A stretch of 64,000 bases of DNA from Pseudoxanthomonas wuyuanensis (lineage in GTDB: Bacteria; Pseudomonadota; Gammaproteobacteria; Xanthomonadales; Xanthomonadaceae), in contig NZ_OCND01000004.1 of the NCBI RefSeq assembly GCF_900215535.1, positions 248,001-312,000 on the forward strand. The letters run 5' to 3'. The notes below the pieces were generated by a model. It worked only from the letters and a program-made list of their open reading frames with translations. It was not told the origin of the DNA and searched no databases. The translations under genes were made by a program, and so were the position numbers. Shown here in pieces: positions 52,110-63,558 of this stretch; the stretch's first letter is position 1, and every line of letters begins with the position of its first letter.

Positions 52110-52138
52110 TTGAAGAATCAATCGATGCTCCCTATCAT
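52110..52138 (+). promoter_or_regulatory. ahpC promoter
   Basis: TTGAAG (52110-52115), 17-bp spacer, TATCAT (52133-52138). Predicted start about 52145, 40 nt before the ahpC ATG, which has AGAGGAAG as ribosome site. Confidence 0.7.
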
Positions 52139-52184
52139 TGCCCTCGTTCCGTTCCCCCCTTCTCCAACCACCAGAGGAAGCTCG

Positions 52185-52748
52185 ATGTCCCTGATCAACA
52201 CCCAGGTCCAACCCTTCAAAGCCACCGCCTTCCACAACGGCGAATTCGTCGAAGTCACCGACGCCACGCTGAAGGGCAAGTGGTCGGTCCTGATCTTCAT
52301 GCCGGCGGCCTTCACCTTCAACTGCCCGACCGAGGTCGAGGACGCGGCCAACAACTACGCCGAGTTCCAGAAGGCCGGCGCCGAGGTCTACATCGTCACC
52401 ACCGACACCCACTTCTCGCACAAGGTCTGGCACGAAACCTCGCCGGCCGTGGGCAAGGCGCAGTTCCCGCTGGTCGGCGATCCGACCCACCAGCTGACCC
52501 GCGCTTTCGGCGTGCATATCGATGCCGAAGGCCTGGCCCTGCGCGGCACCTTCATCATCAACCCCGAAGGCACCATCAAGACCCTGGAAATCCACGACAA
52601 CGCCATTGCCCGCGACGTCTCCGAGACGCTGCGCAAGCTCAAGGCCGCCCAGTTCGTCGCCGCCCATCCGGGCGAGGTGTGCCCGGCCAAGTGGAAGGAA
52701 GGCGAAAAGACCCTGGCGCCGTCGCTGGACCTGGTCGGCAAGATCTGA
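52185..52748 (+). CDS. ahpC: alkyl hydroperoxide reductase, peroxidase subunit
   Basis: 2-Cys peroxiredoxin that reduces H2O2 and organic hydroperoxides. 187 aa from MSLINTQVQPFKATAF. Peroxidatic Cys47 in FTFNCPTE and resolving Cys166 in GEVCPAKW. Start chosen from the ribosome site and family length. It is followed by a strong hairpin and then ahpF; in Xanthomonas ahpC is transcribed apart from ahpF-oxyR, and the hairpin fits that. Confidence 0.98.
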   Translation: MSLINTQVQPFKATAFHNGEFVEVTDATLKGKWSVLIFMPAAFTFNCPTEVEDAANNYAEFQKAGAEVYIVTTDTHFSHKVWHETSPAVGKAQFPLVGDPTHQLTRAFGVHIDAEGLALRGTFIINPEGTIKTLEIHDNAIARDVSETLRKLKAAQFVAAHPGEVCPAKWKEGEKTLAPSLDLVGKI

Positions 52749-52821
52749 TTGCCGCGCTTCCGATTCGGATGCTGTTGATTGACCGCGACCTGCGATAGCG
52801 GGTTCGCGTAGCCGCACGGCC

Positions 52822-52852
52822 GCGGTATCCGGGCGCCCCGCCCGGATACCGC
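52822..52852 (+). terminator. 14-bp perfect hairpin between ahpC and ahpF
   Basis: GCGGTATCCGGGCG and CGCCCGGATACCGC pair perfectly around CCC. It is followed by CGGTTCTCTCC rather than a true T-run. It would end or attenuate ahpC transcripts, or act as an mRNA stabiliser. Confidence 0.6.
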
Positions 52853-52996
52853 CGGTTCTCTCCGGATGCTTGCAGCAGCGGCTTGTGCCGCGACCGGACA
52901 TCCCCCGACCGGCTCTCTCTCCCCGGTCCAAGCCGCTTCTGCAAGCGTCTTCGCAACACCCTTCTCTCCCCTCTCCCACCTTCCCGGAGCCGACCC

Positions 52997-54580
52997 ATGT
53001 TGGATGCCAATCTGAAGACCCAGTTGAAGGCCTACCTGGAAAAGGTCGTCCGACCGATCCATATCGTCGCCAATCTCGATGCAAGCCCGAAATCCGGCGA
53101 AATGCAGGAGCTGCTGCGCGAACTGGCGCAACTGTCGGACAAGATCGCGCTGGAAGAACAGCAGGGCGGCAACGAACGCACGCCATCGTTCGCACTGACC
53201 TCGCCGGGCCAGGACATCCACCTGCGCTTTGCCGGCATCCCGATGGGCCACGAGTTCACTTCGCTGGTGCTGGCCCTGCTGCAGGTCGGCGGCCACCCGT
53301 CCAAGGCCGCGCAGGACGTGATCGAGCAGATCAAGGGCCTGGACGGCGACTACCGCTTCGAAACCTATTTCTCGCTGTCGTGCCAGAACTGCCCGGATGT
53401 GGTGCAGGCGCTGAACCTGATGAGCGTGCTGAATCCCAACGTCCGGCATGTGGCCATCGACGGCGCGCTGTTCCAGCCGGAAGTGGACGCGCGCCAGGTG
53501 ATGTCGGTGCCGACCGTCTACCTCAACGGCGAAGTGTTCGGTGCCGGCCGCATGGGCGTAGAGGAAATCGTCGCCAAACTGGATACCAACTCCGCCGCCC
53601 GCGAAGCCGCAAAAATCCAGGCCAAGGCGCCGTACGACGTGCTGGTGGTCGGCGGCGGCCCGGCCGGCGCCGCGGCGGCGATTTATGCGGCGCGCAAGGG
53701 CATCCGCACCGGCGTGGCGGCCGAGCGCTTCGGCGGCCAGGTGCTGGACACGATGGCCATCGAGAACTTCATCTCGGTGCAGGAAACCGAAGGTCCCAAG
53801 CTGGCCGCGGCGCTGGAACAGCATGTCCGCAGCTACGACGTCGACATCATGAACCTGCAACGTGCCGAAAAGCTGATCCCGGGCCAGCAGCACGTCGAAG
53901 TGCAACTGGCCAATGGCGCATCGTTGAAGGCCAGGACGGTGATCCTGTCCACCGGCGCGCGCTGGCGGCAGATGAACGTGCCCGGCGAGAACGAATACCG
54001 CAACAAGGGCGTGGCCTACTGCCCGCACTGCGACGGCCCGCTGTTCAAGGGCAAGCGGGTGGCGGTCATCGGCGGCGGCAACTCCGGCGTGGAAGCGGCC
54101 ATTGACCTGGCCGGCATCGTCAGCCACGTCACCCTGCTCGAGTTCGACAGCCAGTTGCGCGCCGACGCGGTGCTGCAGCGCAAGCTGCACAGCCTGCCCA
54201 ATGTGCGCGTCATCACCAGCGCGCAGACCACCGAGGTGCTGGGCGACGGCCAGAAGGTCACCGGCCTGGTCTACAAGGACCGGGTGGGCCATGACGATCA
54301 CCGGCTGGAGCTGGAGGGCATCTTCGTGCAGATCGGCCTGCTGCCCAACACCGAATGGCTCAAGGGCACGGTGGCGTTGTCGCCGCGCGGCGAGATCGAG
54401 GTCGACGCGCATGGCCGCACGTCGGTACCGGCGGTATTCGCCGCCGGCGATGCCACCACGGTGCCGTACAAGCAGATCGTCATCGCCATGGGCGAAGGTT
54501 CCAAGGCCGCGCTGAGCGCGTTCGATCATCTCATCCGCAGCAGCGCGCCGGCCGAAGCCGACGCCGCGGTGGCGGCCTGA
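52997..54580 (+). CDS. ahpF: alkyl hydroperoxide reductase subunit F
   Basis: NADH-dependent flavoprotein that reduces AhpC. 527 aa from [17 protein letters not shown]. The N-terminal double thioredoxin-fold domain has Cys129/Cys132 (SCQNC). FAD-binding [13 protein letters not shown] at 219-231, redox Cys342/Cys345 in CPHCDGP, and NAD-binding [10 protein letters not shown] at 359-368. A 207-bp hairpin-rich gap separates it from oxyR. Confidence 0.98.
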   Translation: MLDANLKTQLKAYLEKVVRPIHIVANLDASPKSGEMQELLRELAQLSDKIALEEQQGGNERTPSFALTSPGQDIHLRFAGIPMGHEFTSLVLALLQVGGHPSKAAQDVIEQIKGLDGDYRFETYFSLSCQNCPDVVQALNLMSVLNPNVRHVAIDGALFQPEVDARQVMSVPTVYLNGEVFGAGRMGVEEIVAKLDTNSAAREAAKIQAKAPYDVLVVGGGPAGAAAAIYAARKGIRTGVAAERFGGQVLDTMAIENFISVQETEGPKLAAALEQHVRSYDVDIMNLQRAEKLIPGQQHVEVQLANGASLKARTVILSTGARWRQMNVPGENEYRNKGVAYCPHCDGPLFKGKRVAVIGGGNSGVEAAIDLAGIVSHVTLLEFDSQLRADAVLQRKLHSLPNVRVITSAQTTEVLGDGQKVTGLVYKDRVGHDDHRLELEGIFVQIGLLPNTEWLKGTVALSPRGEIEVDAHGRTSVPAVFAAGDATTVPYKQIVIAMGEGSKAALSAFDHLIRSSAPAEADAAVAA

Positions 54581-54586
54581 GAAGCC

Positions 54587-54738
54587 GTGAAGTCGCCCGC
54601 GCAGCGGACGGCAAATGGTCGAGCCGGCGGCTTCGCCGCCTGCGAATGGGGGACGGCGGCGCAGTCTTGAGCTTTTCCGTTCTCCATTTACAGCGTCGAA
54701 GGCGCGACTTTCCGCCTCGCCGCCCGCGCAGCGGGCGG
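54587..54738. repeat. nested hairpins in the ahpF-oxyR gap
   Basis: AAGTCGC (54590-54596) pairs with GCGACTT (54704-54710). AAATGG (54613-54618) pairs with CCATTT (54684-54689). GGCGGC-TTC-GCCGCC (54626-54640) and CCGCCCGC-GCA-GCGGGCGG (54720-54738) are perfect small hairpins. The words GTGAAGTCG and GCAAATGG link it to the elements at 17943-18066 and 26688-26784. Confidence 0.65.
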
Positions 54739-54787
54739 CTTTACCGTTTACAGTTGCCCCAGGCGGCTCACGAGGGAGGGCCCCAGC

Positions 54788-55750
54788 ATGAATCTCCGCG
54801 ATTTGAAGTACCTGGTGGCGCTGGCCGATCACAAGCATTTCGGTCACGCCGCCGCCGCCTGCTTCGTCAGCCAGCCGACCCTGTCCACGCAGATCAAGAA
54901 GCTCGAGGACGAACTGGGGGTTCCGCTGGTCGAGCGCGCCCCGCGCAAGGTCATGCTGACGCCGGCCGGGCGAGATGCCGCCGAGCGCGCGCGCCGCATC
55001 GTGGCGGAAGTGGAACAGATGAAGGAAGCCGCGCGGCGCAGCCAGGACCCGGAAGCCGGCACCGTGCGCCTGGGCATCTTCCCCACTCTTGCGCCGTATC
55101 TGCTGCCGCATGTGATCCCGCAGCTGCGCCAGCGTTTCCCCCACCTGGAGCTGCTGCTGATCGAAGAAAAGAGCGACGAGCTGCTGGCGCGGCTGCGCGA
55201 GGGCAAGCTGGACGCGGGACTGCTGGCGCTGCCGGTCCATGACGACCAGTTGCACGTCGAATTCCTGTTCGAAGAACCGTTCCTGTTGGCCGTACCGGAA
55301 AGCCATCCGCTGGCCGAGCGCGATTCGCTGACCCTGGCGGAGTTGTCCAACCAGCAGTTGCTGCTGCTCGAGGACGGCCATTGCCTGCGCGAACAGGCGC
55401 TGGACGTATGCCGCATTTCCGGGGCCAACGAGAAATCGGAGTTCCGCGCGACCAGCCTGGAAACGCTGCGGCAGATGGTCGCGGCCAATGTCGGCATCAC
55501 CCTGCTGCCGGCATTGGCGGTCAAACCGCCAGTGGCGCGTTCGCAGAATATCCATCTGCTGGGGTTCAGCGATTCGGCGCCCAGCCGCCGTATCGCCATG
55601 TTGTGGCGCAAGAGCTCGGCGATGAGCGGCTTCTTGCTGCAGCTGGCCCAGGTGTTCCAGCAACTGCCTCAGGAGCTGTTCATGCCGGAAACGGCGGTTC
55701 CGCCGCAGATTCCGCCGCCGTTGGACGCCGCCAAACTCAGCGCGGCTTGA
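54788..55750 (+). CDS. oxyR: peroxide-sensing LysR-type regulator OxyR
   Basis: 320 aa. N-terminal winged HTH (FGHAAAACFVSQPTLSTQIKKLE, residues 18-40) and a LysR substrate domain. The redox cysteines fall exactly at Cys199 and Cys208 in GHCLREQALDVC, as in E. coli OxyR. It should activate ahpC (site at 52073-52109) and probably ahpF. The 20-residue proline-rich C-terminal tail is slightly longer than in E. coli. Confidence 0.98.
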   Translation: MNLRDLKYLVALADHKHFGHAAAACFVSQPTLSTQIKKLEDELGVPLVERAPRKVMLTPAGRDAAERARRIVAEVEQMKEAARRSQDPEAGTVRLGIFPTLAPYLLPHVIPQLRQRFPHLELLLIEEKSDELLARLREGKLDAGLLALPVHDDQLHVEFLFEEPFLLAVPESHPLAERDSLTLAELSNQQLLLLEDGHCLREQALDVCRISGANEKSEFRATSLETLRQMVAANVGITLLPALAVKPPVARSQNIHLLGFSDSAPSRRIAMLWRKSSAMSGFLLQLAQVFQQLPQELFMPETAVPPQIPPPLDAAKLSAA

Positions 55751-55862
55751 ACCTGCCGCAGCAAGCGGCTACGGTACGGAAACAGAAAAAAACACGGGCG
55801 ACGCGGCAACGCGGCGCCCTTTTCCTTATCGGCGCTTCACCGCCTTCAACGAGAACCTCGCA

Positions 55863-56291
55863 ATGAACATCAGCACCAGCGGCCTGCCTCCCCCCATCGT
55901 CGTTTCCGATGGCGATTTCAATCGCCTGGAGCGGCTGCTCGATTCGCCGGTGCTGCGGCGGCTGCCGGCCGCGGTGGCGCTGATGGAAGAACTCAACCGC
56001 GCCGAAGTGCTGCCGGCGGAGCGGATGCCGGAAAACGTGGTCACTATGCATTCGACCCTGGAGTGCGAGGACGAGTTGACCGGCGAACACCGCGAACTGA
56101 CCTTGGTATACCCGCATGAGGCCAATGTCGACAGCGGCCGGGTATCGGTGCTGGCGCCGGTCGGCAGCGCGCTGCTGGGGCTGGCCGTCGGCCAGAGCAT
56201 CGACTGGCAGGCACCGGGCGGACGCCCGCTGCGGCTGCATGTGACCGCCATCCGCTACCAGCCCGAAGCGCACGGCGATTTCCACCGCTAG
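55863..56291 (+). CDS. rnk: nucleoside diphosphate kinase regulator-like protein (GreA/Rnk family)
   Basis: 142 aa. The C-terminal GreA-like domain is clear (LTLVYPHEANVDSGRVSVLAPVGSALLGL, about 79-107), with a short N-terminal arm instead of the long GreA coiled coil. Rnk binds RNA polymerase in E. coli. It lies 112 bp after oxyR, the place of orfX in the Xanthomonas ahpF-oxyR-orfX unit, so it may be co-transcribed and linked to the peroxide response. Confidence 0.88.
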   Translation: MNISTSGLPPPIVVSDGDFNRLERLLDSPVLRRLPAAVALMEELNRAEVLPAERMPENVVTMHSTLECEDELTGEHRELTLVYPHEANVDSGRVSVLAPVGSALLGLAVGQSIDWQAPGGRPLRLHVTAIRYQPEAHGDFHR

Positions 56292-56500
56292 AACCGGTTC
56301 AAGCCCTTGCCGCGCTGGCCGTGTGGCGCGCGAGACGCGCTCGCATGCTCACATACCGCTGCCTATGCCGCCCATTCTGCGCCCCGCCGGCCCGCGACCT
56401 GGCCGCGCCCGCGGCGGACTTCGAACCGCTCCTGAGAGCTGAAGCAGGCCGGATTCCGGGGCATACTTGGCCTCCCCCCGCCCAACGTTGAAGAGTTCCG

Positions 56501-57484
56501 ATGACTACCGCTGCAACACCTTCCAAACTGGACCAATTGCGCGAACTGTCCGTCGTGGTTGCCGATACCGGCGACTACGACGCCATCAAGCGGCTCAAGC
56601 CGGTCGATTGCACCACCAACCCCACGCTGGTGCGCAAGGCGCTGGATCTGCCGGTCTATGCGGACCTGATCGAACGCGAACTGGCCTGGGCGCGGGCGCA
56701 GGGCGATGCCGGCGAAGCGGTGGTCAACGAGGTGGCCGACCGCTTGACCGTCGGCGTCGGCAGCATGCTCAGTGCGCTGATCCCGGGCCGCGTCTCGACC
56801 GAGGTCGACGCCGATCTGGCCCACGACACCGCCGCTACGGTGGCCAAGGCGCACAAGTTCATCGCCATGTATGCCGAGCGCGGGATCCCGCGCGAGCGGG
56901 TGCTGATCAAGGTCGCCTCCACCTGGGAAGGCGTGGAAGCCGCGCGCCAGCTGCAGGCCGACGGCATCGACTGCAACCTGACCCTGATCTTCAACCGGAC
57001 CCAGGCGCTGGCCTGCGCCGAAGCCGGCGCGTTCCTGATTTCTCCGTTCGTCGGCCGCATCCTGGACTGGTACGTCGCCAACGGGCAGATCCCGGCCAAT
57101 ATCGACGAAGACCCGGGCGTGGTGTTCGTGCGCGGCGTCTACGATGCGTTCAAGCGCCGCGGCCACCCGACGGTGGTGATGGGCGCCTCGTTCCGCTCCA
57201 CCGCGCAGATCGAGGCGCTGGCCGGCTGCGACCGGCTGACCATCTCGCCGGATCTGCTGGAAAAGCTGGCCGCCGAAACCGGCGATCTGCCGCGCAAGCT
57301 GTCGCCGGCCGCCGCCGAAGCGGGCCCGGTCGCCGCAGTCACAGCCGAAAGCTTTGCGCTTGCGCTGCAGCAGGACCCGATGGCCAGCGAGAAACTGGCC
57401 ACCGGCATCGAAGCCTTCGCCAACGACCTGCAGGCGCTGCGCGAAACCATCGCCAAGCGGCTGACCGAAACCGCAGCGGCCTAA
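56501..57484 (+). CDS. tal: transaldolase
   Basis: Pentose-phosphate enzyme moving a dihydroxyacetone unit. 327 aa, family length. Early [14 protein letters not shown] (35-48); Schiff-base Lys137 in [12 protein letters not shown]; then NLTLIFN and [11 protein letters not shown]. The last third is alanine-rich. A -10-like CATACT lies at about 56462-56467. It ends before a palindromic element shared with msrA. Confidence 0.97.
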   Translation: MTTAATPSKLDQLRELSVVVADTGDYDAIKRLKPVDCTTNPTLVRKALDLPVYADLIERELAWARAQGDAGEAVVNEVADRLTVGVGSMLSALIPGRVSTEVDADLAHDTAATVAKAHKFIAMYAERGIPRERVLIKVASTWEGVEAARQLQADGIDCNLTLIFNRTQALACAEAGAFLISPFVGRILDWYVANGQIPANIDEDPGVVFVRGVYDAFKRRGHPTVVMGASFRSTAQIEALAGCDRLTISPDLLEKLAAETGDLPRKLSPAAAEAGPVAAVTAESFALALQQDPMASEKLATGIEAFANDLQALRETIAKRLTETAAA

Positions 57485-57505
57485 GCGGCGGCCGGGGTGT
57501 TCCCT

Positions 57506-57645
57506 TGTAGGAGCGACGTGAGTCGCGAAGAAATAAAGGACAGGTTTCCTTCACCGGACCGCTGATGGAGGATTCGCATCTCTCTCTGCCCGGTGAGGCA
57601 GCGGTCGCGACCTACCGGTGCCGGCATGCCGGCACCACTCCTACA
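57506..57645. repeat. TGTAGGAGCGAC element between converging tal and msrA
   Basis: TGTAGGA (57506-57512) is matched by TCCTACA (57639-57645). In between are GTCGCGA words and a perfect 20-bp palindrome GGTGCCGGCATGCCGGCACC (57617-57636). It fills the gap between two gene ends, as the relative at 40021-40060 does. Confidence 0.65.
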
Positions 57646-57659
57646 GGTTGGAAGGCGGC

Positions 57660-58310
57660 TCAGGCATCCAGGCCGATCGCGCAGCTCACTCCGGTGCCGC
57701 CGATGCCGCAGTAGCCGCCCGGATTCTTGGCCAGGTACTGCTGGTGGTAGTCCTCGGCGTAGTAGAACTCCGGCGCCGGGTGCAGGATTTCGGTGGTGAT
57801 GGCGCCGTAGCCGGCGGCGCGCAGGCGCTGCTGGTAGGCATCGCGGCTGGCGATGGCCGCTTGGTACTGTTCCTGGCTGCTGCAATAGATGGCCGAGCGG
57901 TACTGGGTGCCGGTGTCGTTGCCCTGGCGCATGCCCTGGGTCGGGTCGTGGTTTTCCCAGAACACCTGCAACAGCGATTCGAACGGGATCTGCGCCGGGT
58001 CATGCACCACCAGCACCACCTCGGTGTGGCCGGTCTGGCCGGAACAGACTTCCTCGTAGGTAGGATTCGGCGTGCCGCCTCCGGCATAGCCTGCCGCAGT
58101 GGTAAACACGCCCGGCAGCGTCCAGAACTTGCGTTCGGCGCCCCAGAAACAACCCATGCCGAACTGCACCTGCTGCAGGCCGGCGAACGCGTCGCGCAGC
58201 GGGTGGCCGTTGACGAAGTGCGCGTTGTGCAACGGCAACGGTATCGGCCGCCCCGGCAGGACTTCCTGCGGCCGCGGCAGGCGTTGCTTGAAAGCGCCAA
58301 TTCCCAACAT
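57660..58310 (-). CDS. msrA: peptide methionine sulfoxide reductase A
   Basis: Repairs S-methionine sulfoxide. 216 aa from [14 protein letters not shown] at 58310. Catalytic Cys54 in [23 protein letters not shown], and resolving cysteines near the C-terminus ([14 protein letters not shown]). The N-terminal 45-residue extension is usual for the E. coli-like long form. Followed upstream by the DUF2007 gene. Confidence 0.97.
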   Translation of the reverse strand: MLGIGAFKQRLPRPQEVLPGRPIPLPLHNAHFVNGHPLRDAFAGLQQVQFGMGCFWGAERKFWTLPGVFTTAAGYAGGGTPNPTYEEVCSGQTGHTEVVLVVHDPAQIPFESLLQVFWENHDPTQGMRQGNDTGTQYRSAIYCSSQEQYQAAIASRDAYQQRLRAAGYGAITTEILHPAPEFYYAEDYHQQYLAKNPGGYCGIGGTGVSCAIGLDA

Positions 58311-58324
58311 GTCCGGTCTCCTGA

Positions 58325-58597
58325 TCAGGCGGGGAACATCCCCAGGTCGCCGTCGGCGTCCGCATCCGAAATGGGGTCCGCGCTGACCGCATCCAAGTCC
58401 AGGCCGGCGATGACGTCCTGCGCCTGTTCCTGCGCACCATCGGGCACGCACACCCGCAACACGCCGAACAGCGGCAGTTCGCCCATGCCGCCGACCAGCG
58501 ACTCGCCGAATACGAACGCCGGCAGGCCGGCGTCCTCCAGCGCGTGCTTGACCAGATGGGCATCGAACAGATTGTTGGCGCGATAGACGACCTGCAT
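58325..58597 (-). CDS. DUF2007 domain protein
   Basis: 90 aa. The core [31 protein letters not shown] matches the small DUF2007 fold (ferredoxin-like, sometimes named signal-transducing protein). The acidic C-terminus has no motif. Function unknown. It is 14 bp before msrA, probably one operon. Confidence 0.85.
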   Translation of the reverse strand: MQVVYRANNLFDAHLVKHALEDAGLPAFVFGESLVGGMGELPLFGVLRVCVPDGAQEQAQDVIAGLDLDAVSADPISDADADGDLGMFPA

Positions 58598-58662
58598 GGG
58601 CGTTCCTTTTGCCTGGGGGCTGTTGGCGCCCCCAGCATACGCCGGCAGGCGGTGAACGCAGG

Positions 58663-59331
58663 CTATCCGGGGCTGCGCAGCGCCTCGGTGGCGGCAATGG
58701 ATTCGGTCTCCTGCGCCGCCGCCTCACGCCATTGACGCATCGCCGGCAGAGCGAACAGCGTTTCGACATAGGCCGCCGCGGTCTGCTCCAGCGCCACCCC
58801 GTAGCCGGCGAAGCGGATCGCCACCGGCGCGAACATCGCATCGACGATGCCGAACCGCCCGCACAGGAAATCGCCGTGCGCGCGGTTGTCCTGACGCAGG
58901 CCGCGCCAGAGTTGCTGGATACGCTGGATGTCGGCCTCGGCCGCGGCGTCCCAGCGGTAGCCGTCCGGCGCGCGCCGGCTGTTCATCGGCAACTGGGTGC
59001 GCAGCGCGGCAAACCCCGAATGCATTTCCGCCGCCGCCGCGCGCGCCTGCGCCCGCAGCGCCATATCGTCCGGCCAGCCCTGGCCTTGCAGCCAGCGCTC
59101 GTTGGCGTATTCGCAGATCGCCAGCGAATCCCAGACCGTCAGCGTGCCGTCGCGCAGCACCGGTACCTTGCCGGTCGGCGAATGGCGGCCGATCTCGGCG
59201 AAGAAGGCGTCGGTATCCAGGTTCAGCCGCAGTTCGTCGAATTCGACGCCGTGATGGCGCAGCAGCAGCCATGGCCGCAGCGACCAGGAGGAGTAGTTCT
59301 TGTTGCCTATCACCAGGACGGGTTTGTTCAT
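58663..59331 (-). CDS. glutathione S-transferase
   Basis: 222 aa from [22 protein letters not shown]. The thioredoxin-like N-terminal domain has the SSWSLRPWL active-site region and [10 protein letters not shown] (cis-proline), followed by [10 protein letters not shown], then an all-helical C-terminal domain. Closest by eye to the YfcF group. Substrate unknown. Divergent from glnS. Confidence 0.9.
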   Translation of the reverse strand: MNKPVLVIGNKNYSSWSLRPWLLLRHHGVEFDELRLNLDTDAFFAEIGRHSPTGKVPVLRDGTLTVWDSLAICEYANERWLQGQGWPDDMALRAQARAAAAEMHSGFAALRTQLPMNSRRAPDGYRWDAAAEADIQRIQQLWRGLRQDNRAHGDFLCGRFGIVDAMFAPVAIRFAGYGVALEQTAAAYVETLFALPAMRQWREAAAQETESIAATEALRSPG

Positions 59332-59436
59332 CTTTACGGAGACTCGTGGCGGGAAGGGGCACAAGGATAGAACCTCAGGCCCTGCGCAGCGGCCGCCTCG
59401 GCTAAACTTGCGGTTTACCCTGCGTCAGCCCGCCCC

Positions 59437-61215
<1,779 letters not shown>

Positions 61216-61285
61216 CGATGCGGCGGGTTCACCCGCCGCTGTCGCGCCGACGTTAAGCTGTGCCCATTCAACCAGGAGAACCGCC

Positions 61286-61708
61286 ATGCACCGCATCGTG
61301 TTGATTCTCGCCCTGACATGGCTGGCGCTGGCCGGCTGCGCAGCACCTGTATCGGTATCTTCAACGGCCGGCGACGGCAACCAGACGGGCGAAAGCGCGC
61401 CGCGGCCGGCTCCGCCGATGAGTTCGCCGACCCCGCCGCGCCAGGTACAGGCGCCGGTCGAGGTCGACTACAGCTGCCGCAGCAATGCCGACTGCGCGGT
61501 CAAGGATGTCGGCAACTGCTGCGGTTCGATGCCGGCCTGCGTTAATCGCAACAGTCCCACCAACCCGCAGGCGGTGCAGGCGCAATGCAGCGCGCGCGGC
61601 CTGGTCGGCGTCTGCGGCTTCCAGGAGATCTCCGCCTGCCAGTGCGTGTCCGGACGCTGCCAACCCGATCCGGCTTCCGATGCCTCGCAAAAGGTCCCTG
61701 TCCAGTAA
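61286..61708 (+). CDS. cysteine-rich lipoprotein
   Basis: 140 aa. Signal with lipobox LAGC (Cys18), a proline-rich linker to about residue 55, then a domain with ten cysteines spaced as in CxxNxDC...NCC...AC...QC...VC...CQC...RC. It is likely disulfide-bonded and exposed in the periplasm or outside. Function unknown. AGGAG lies 8 bp before the ATG. Its stop shares one base with the next start (TAATG). Confidence 0.85.
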   Translation: MHRIVLILALTWLALAGCAAPVSVSSTAGDGNQTGESAPRPAPPMSSPTPPRQVQAPVEVDYSCRSNADCAVKDVGNCCGSMPACVNRNSPTNPQAVQAQCSARGLVGVCGFQEISACQCVSGRCQPDPASDASQKVPVQ

Positions 61709-62268
61709 TGCTGCTCCAGCAAGTCCATCTCACCCTGCCCGCCTGGGCGCATGACGCCGTCGATACCGCCGCCACTTACGCCAGCGATGAGGAAAAGGTC
61801 GCTCTGGCGATCGAACTGTCGCGCCGCAATGTCGAGGCCTGCAGCGGCGGCCCGTTCGGCGCTGCCGTGTTCGGCCCGGACCACCGCATCATCGCCATCG
61901 GCGTGAACCGGGTGCTGCCGCATACCTGTTCGCTGGCGCATGCCGAGAACATGGCCTACATGCTGGCGCAGCAGCGCCTGCAGACGCCACGCCTGAACGA
62001 ACGCATCGCCCCGGTCACGCTGGCCACCTCGTCGCAGCCGTGCTGCCAGTGCTATGGCGCCACGGTCTGGGCCGGCATCGACCGCCTGCTGATCGGCGCA
62101 CGCGCCGAGGACGTGATGGAACTGACCGAGTTCGACGAAGGCCCGCTGCCGGCCGACTGGATCGGCGAACTGAACAAGCGCGGCATCGAAGTGGTGCGGG
62201 ATCTGCGCCGTGAAGACGCGCGCGCGGTGCTGCGCGCCTACGGCGAGATGGGCGGTGACCGTTATTGA
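61708..62268 (+). CDS. cytidine/guanine deaminase-family nucleoside deaminase
   Basis: 186 aa zinc deaminase. HAE motif at 78-80 (SLAHAENMAY) and PCCQC at 111-115, the zinc ligands, plus GGPFGAAVF near 47-55. Closest to the guanine/tRNA-adenosine deaminase branch by overall form; substrate not certain. It overlaps the lipoprotein stop (TAATG), so is translationally coupled. Confidence 0.88.
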   Translation: MLLQQVHLTLPAWAHDAVDTAATYASDEEKVALAIELSRRNVEACSGGPFGAAVFGPDHRIIAIGVNRVLPHTCSLAHAENMAYMLAQQRLQTPRLNERIAPVTLATSSQPCCQCYGATVWAGIDRLLIGARAEDVMELTEFDEGPLPADWIGELNKRGIEVVRDLRREDARAVLRAYGEMGGDRY

Positions 62269-62290
62269 CGGATCATTGCCAGGCAGGCGC

Positions 62291-62310
62291 GGTGCCGGCA
62301 CGTCGGCACC
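62291..62310. repeat. GGTGCCG palindrome downstream of the deaminase gene
   Basis: GGTGCCG-GCACGT-CGGCACC, a perfect 7-bp stem 22 bp after the stop. It shares GGTGCCGGCA with the palindrome at 57617-57636. Possible terminator without T-run. Confidence 0.5.
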
Positions 62311-62418
62311 TGTCAGTCGCGGACGCGCATCCGAAGCGCGTTTGCCTGCTTATTCGCCATCCGTACGCGCCGCGGCGCGGTCTTCATCACCCATGCTGGA
62401 TGGCTATCGGGGCGCACC

Positions 62419-63459
62419 GTGAGCGGCCTGTTCTGCTACTGCCGCCAGGGTTTCGAACCGGAACTGGCCGCCGAGCTGAGCGAGCGCGCCGCGCTGGCCG
62501 GCCTGCCGGCCTATGCCAAGGCCAGTCGCAACGATGGTTATGTCGCCCTGATCGGCGACGATGGCGCCGCGCTTGACCGCGCCCTGCCATGGCGCGAGCT
62601 GATTTTCGCCCGCCAGAAGCTGCGGCTGATCGCCGAGTTGCGCGATATCGATCCCAAGGATCGCATCACTCCGATAATGGCGGCGCTGGCCGGCGGCCGT
62701 TACGGCGAGCTGTGGTCGGAGCATCCGGATTCGGACGCGGCCAAGCCGTTGGCCGGGCTGGCGCGCAGTTTCGCCAATGCGCTGCGGCCGGCATTGCGCA
62801 AGCAAGGGTTGCTGAGCGAGCAGGACGATCCGGATCTGCCGCGGCTGCATGTGGTGTTCGTGCAAGGCAATCATGTCTTTCTGGCCCGCAGCGATGCCCG
62901 CGACAGCGCGCCCTGGCCGTTGGGCATTCCACGCCTGAAGCTGTTGCCGGATGCGCCGTCGCGTTCGGCTTTGAAGCTTGAAGAGGCCTTGTTGGTGCTG
63001 CTCGATAACGACGAGCGGCAGCGATTGCTGAAACCGGGCATGACCGCCGCCGATCTGGGCGCCGCGCCTGGCGGCTGGACCTGGGTGCTGACCCGCCAGC
63101 ATCTGCGCGTGGCAGCGGTGGACAACGGGCCGCTGCGCCAGCATGTACTGGACACCGGCCTGGTCGAGCACCTTCGCGCCGACGGTTTCCACTGGAAACC
63201 GGCGCAACCGCTGGACTGGATGGTCTGCGACATGGTCGAACAGCCGCGCCGGGTGGCCGAACGCATGGCAACCTGGCTGCGCGAAGGCTGGTGCCGGCAC
63301 GCCATCTTCAATCTCAAACTGCCGATGAAGAAGCGCTGGGATGAAACCCGTTTGTGCCTGGACCTGTTCGCCGAACAGACGCAACGGCCGCTGAAGGTGC
63401 GCGCCAAGCAGCTGTACCACGACCGCGAAGAAATCACCGTGTTCGCCACGCCCCGATGA
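62419..63459 (+). CDS. rlmM: 23S rRNA (cytidine-2498-2'-O)-methyltransferase
   Basis: 346 aa from a GTG at 62419 (SGLFCYCRQGFEPELAAEL). N-terminal THUMP-like part and a C-terminal Rossmann methyltransferase with DLGAAPGGWTWVL (about 213-225), WMVCDMVEQPRR, and the NLKLPMKKRWDE stretch. Family length. Confidence 0.95.
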   Translation: MSGLFCYCRQGFEPELAAELSERAALAGLPAYAKASRNDGYVALIGDDGAALDRALPWRELIFARQKLRLIAELRDIDPKDRITPIMAALAGGRYGELWSEHPDSDAAKPLAGLARSFANALRPALRKQGLLSEQDDPDLPRLHVVFVQGNHVFLARSDARDSAPWPLGIPRLKLLPDAPSRSALKLEEALLVLLDNDERQRLLKPGMTAADLGAAPGGWTWVLTRQHLRVAAVDNGPLRQHVLDTGLVEHLRADGFHWKPAQPLDWMVCDMVEQPRRVAERMATWLREGWCRHAIFNLKLPMKKRWDETRLCLDLFAEQTQRPLKVRAKQLYHDREEITVFATPR

Positions 63460-63472
63460 CTCTTCCGGAATG

Positions 63473-63535
63473 ATGTCGGTCGCGACGCGCTTTCCCGGGA
63501 AAGCTCTGTCGCGACTGACATCGCTCCTGCAACGT
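63473..63535. repeat. GTCGCGAC / TCGCTCCTGC palindromic element
   Basis: ATGTCGGTCGCGAC (63473-63486) pairs with GTCGCGACTGACAT (63508-63521), enclosing the perfect palindrome GCTTTCCCGGGAAAGC (63489-63504). TCGCTCCTGC follows. It belongs with the elements at 40021 and 57506. Confidence 0.65.
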
Positions 63536-63558
63536 TTTCCTCCGATACGGAGCACCGC

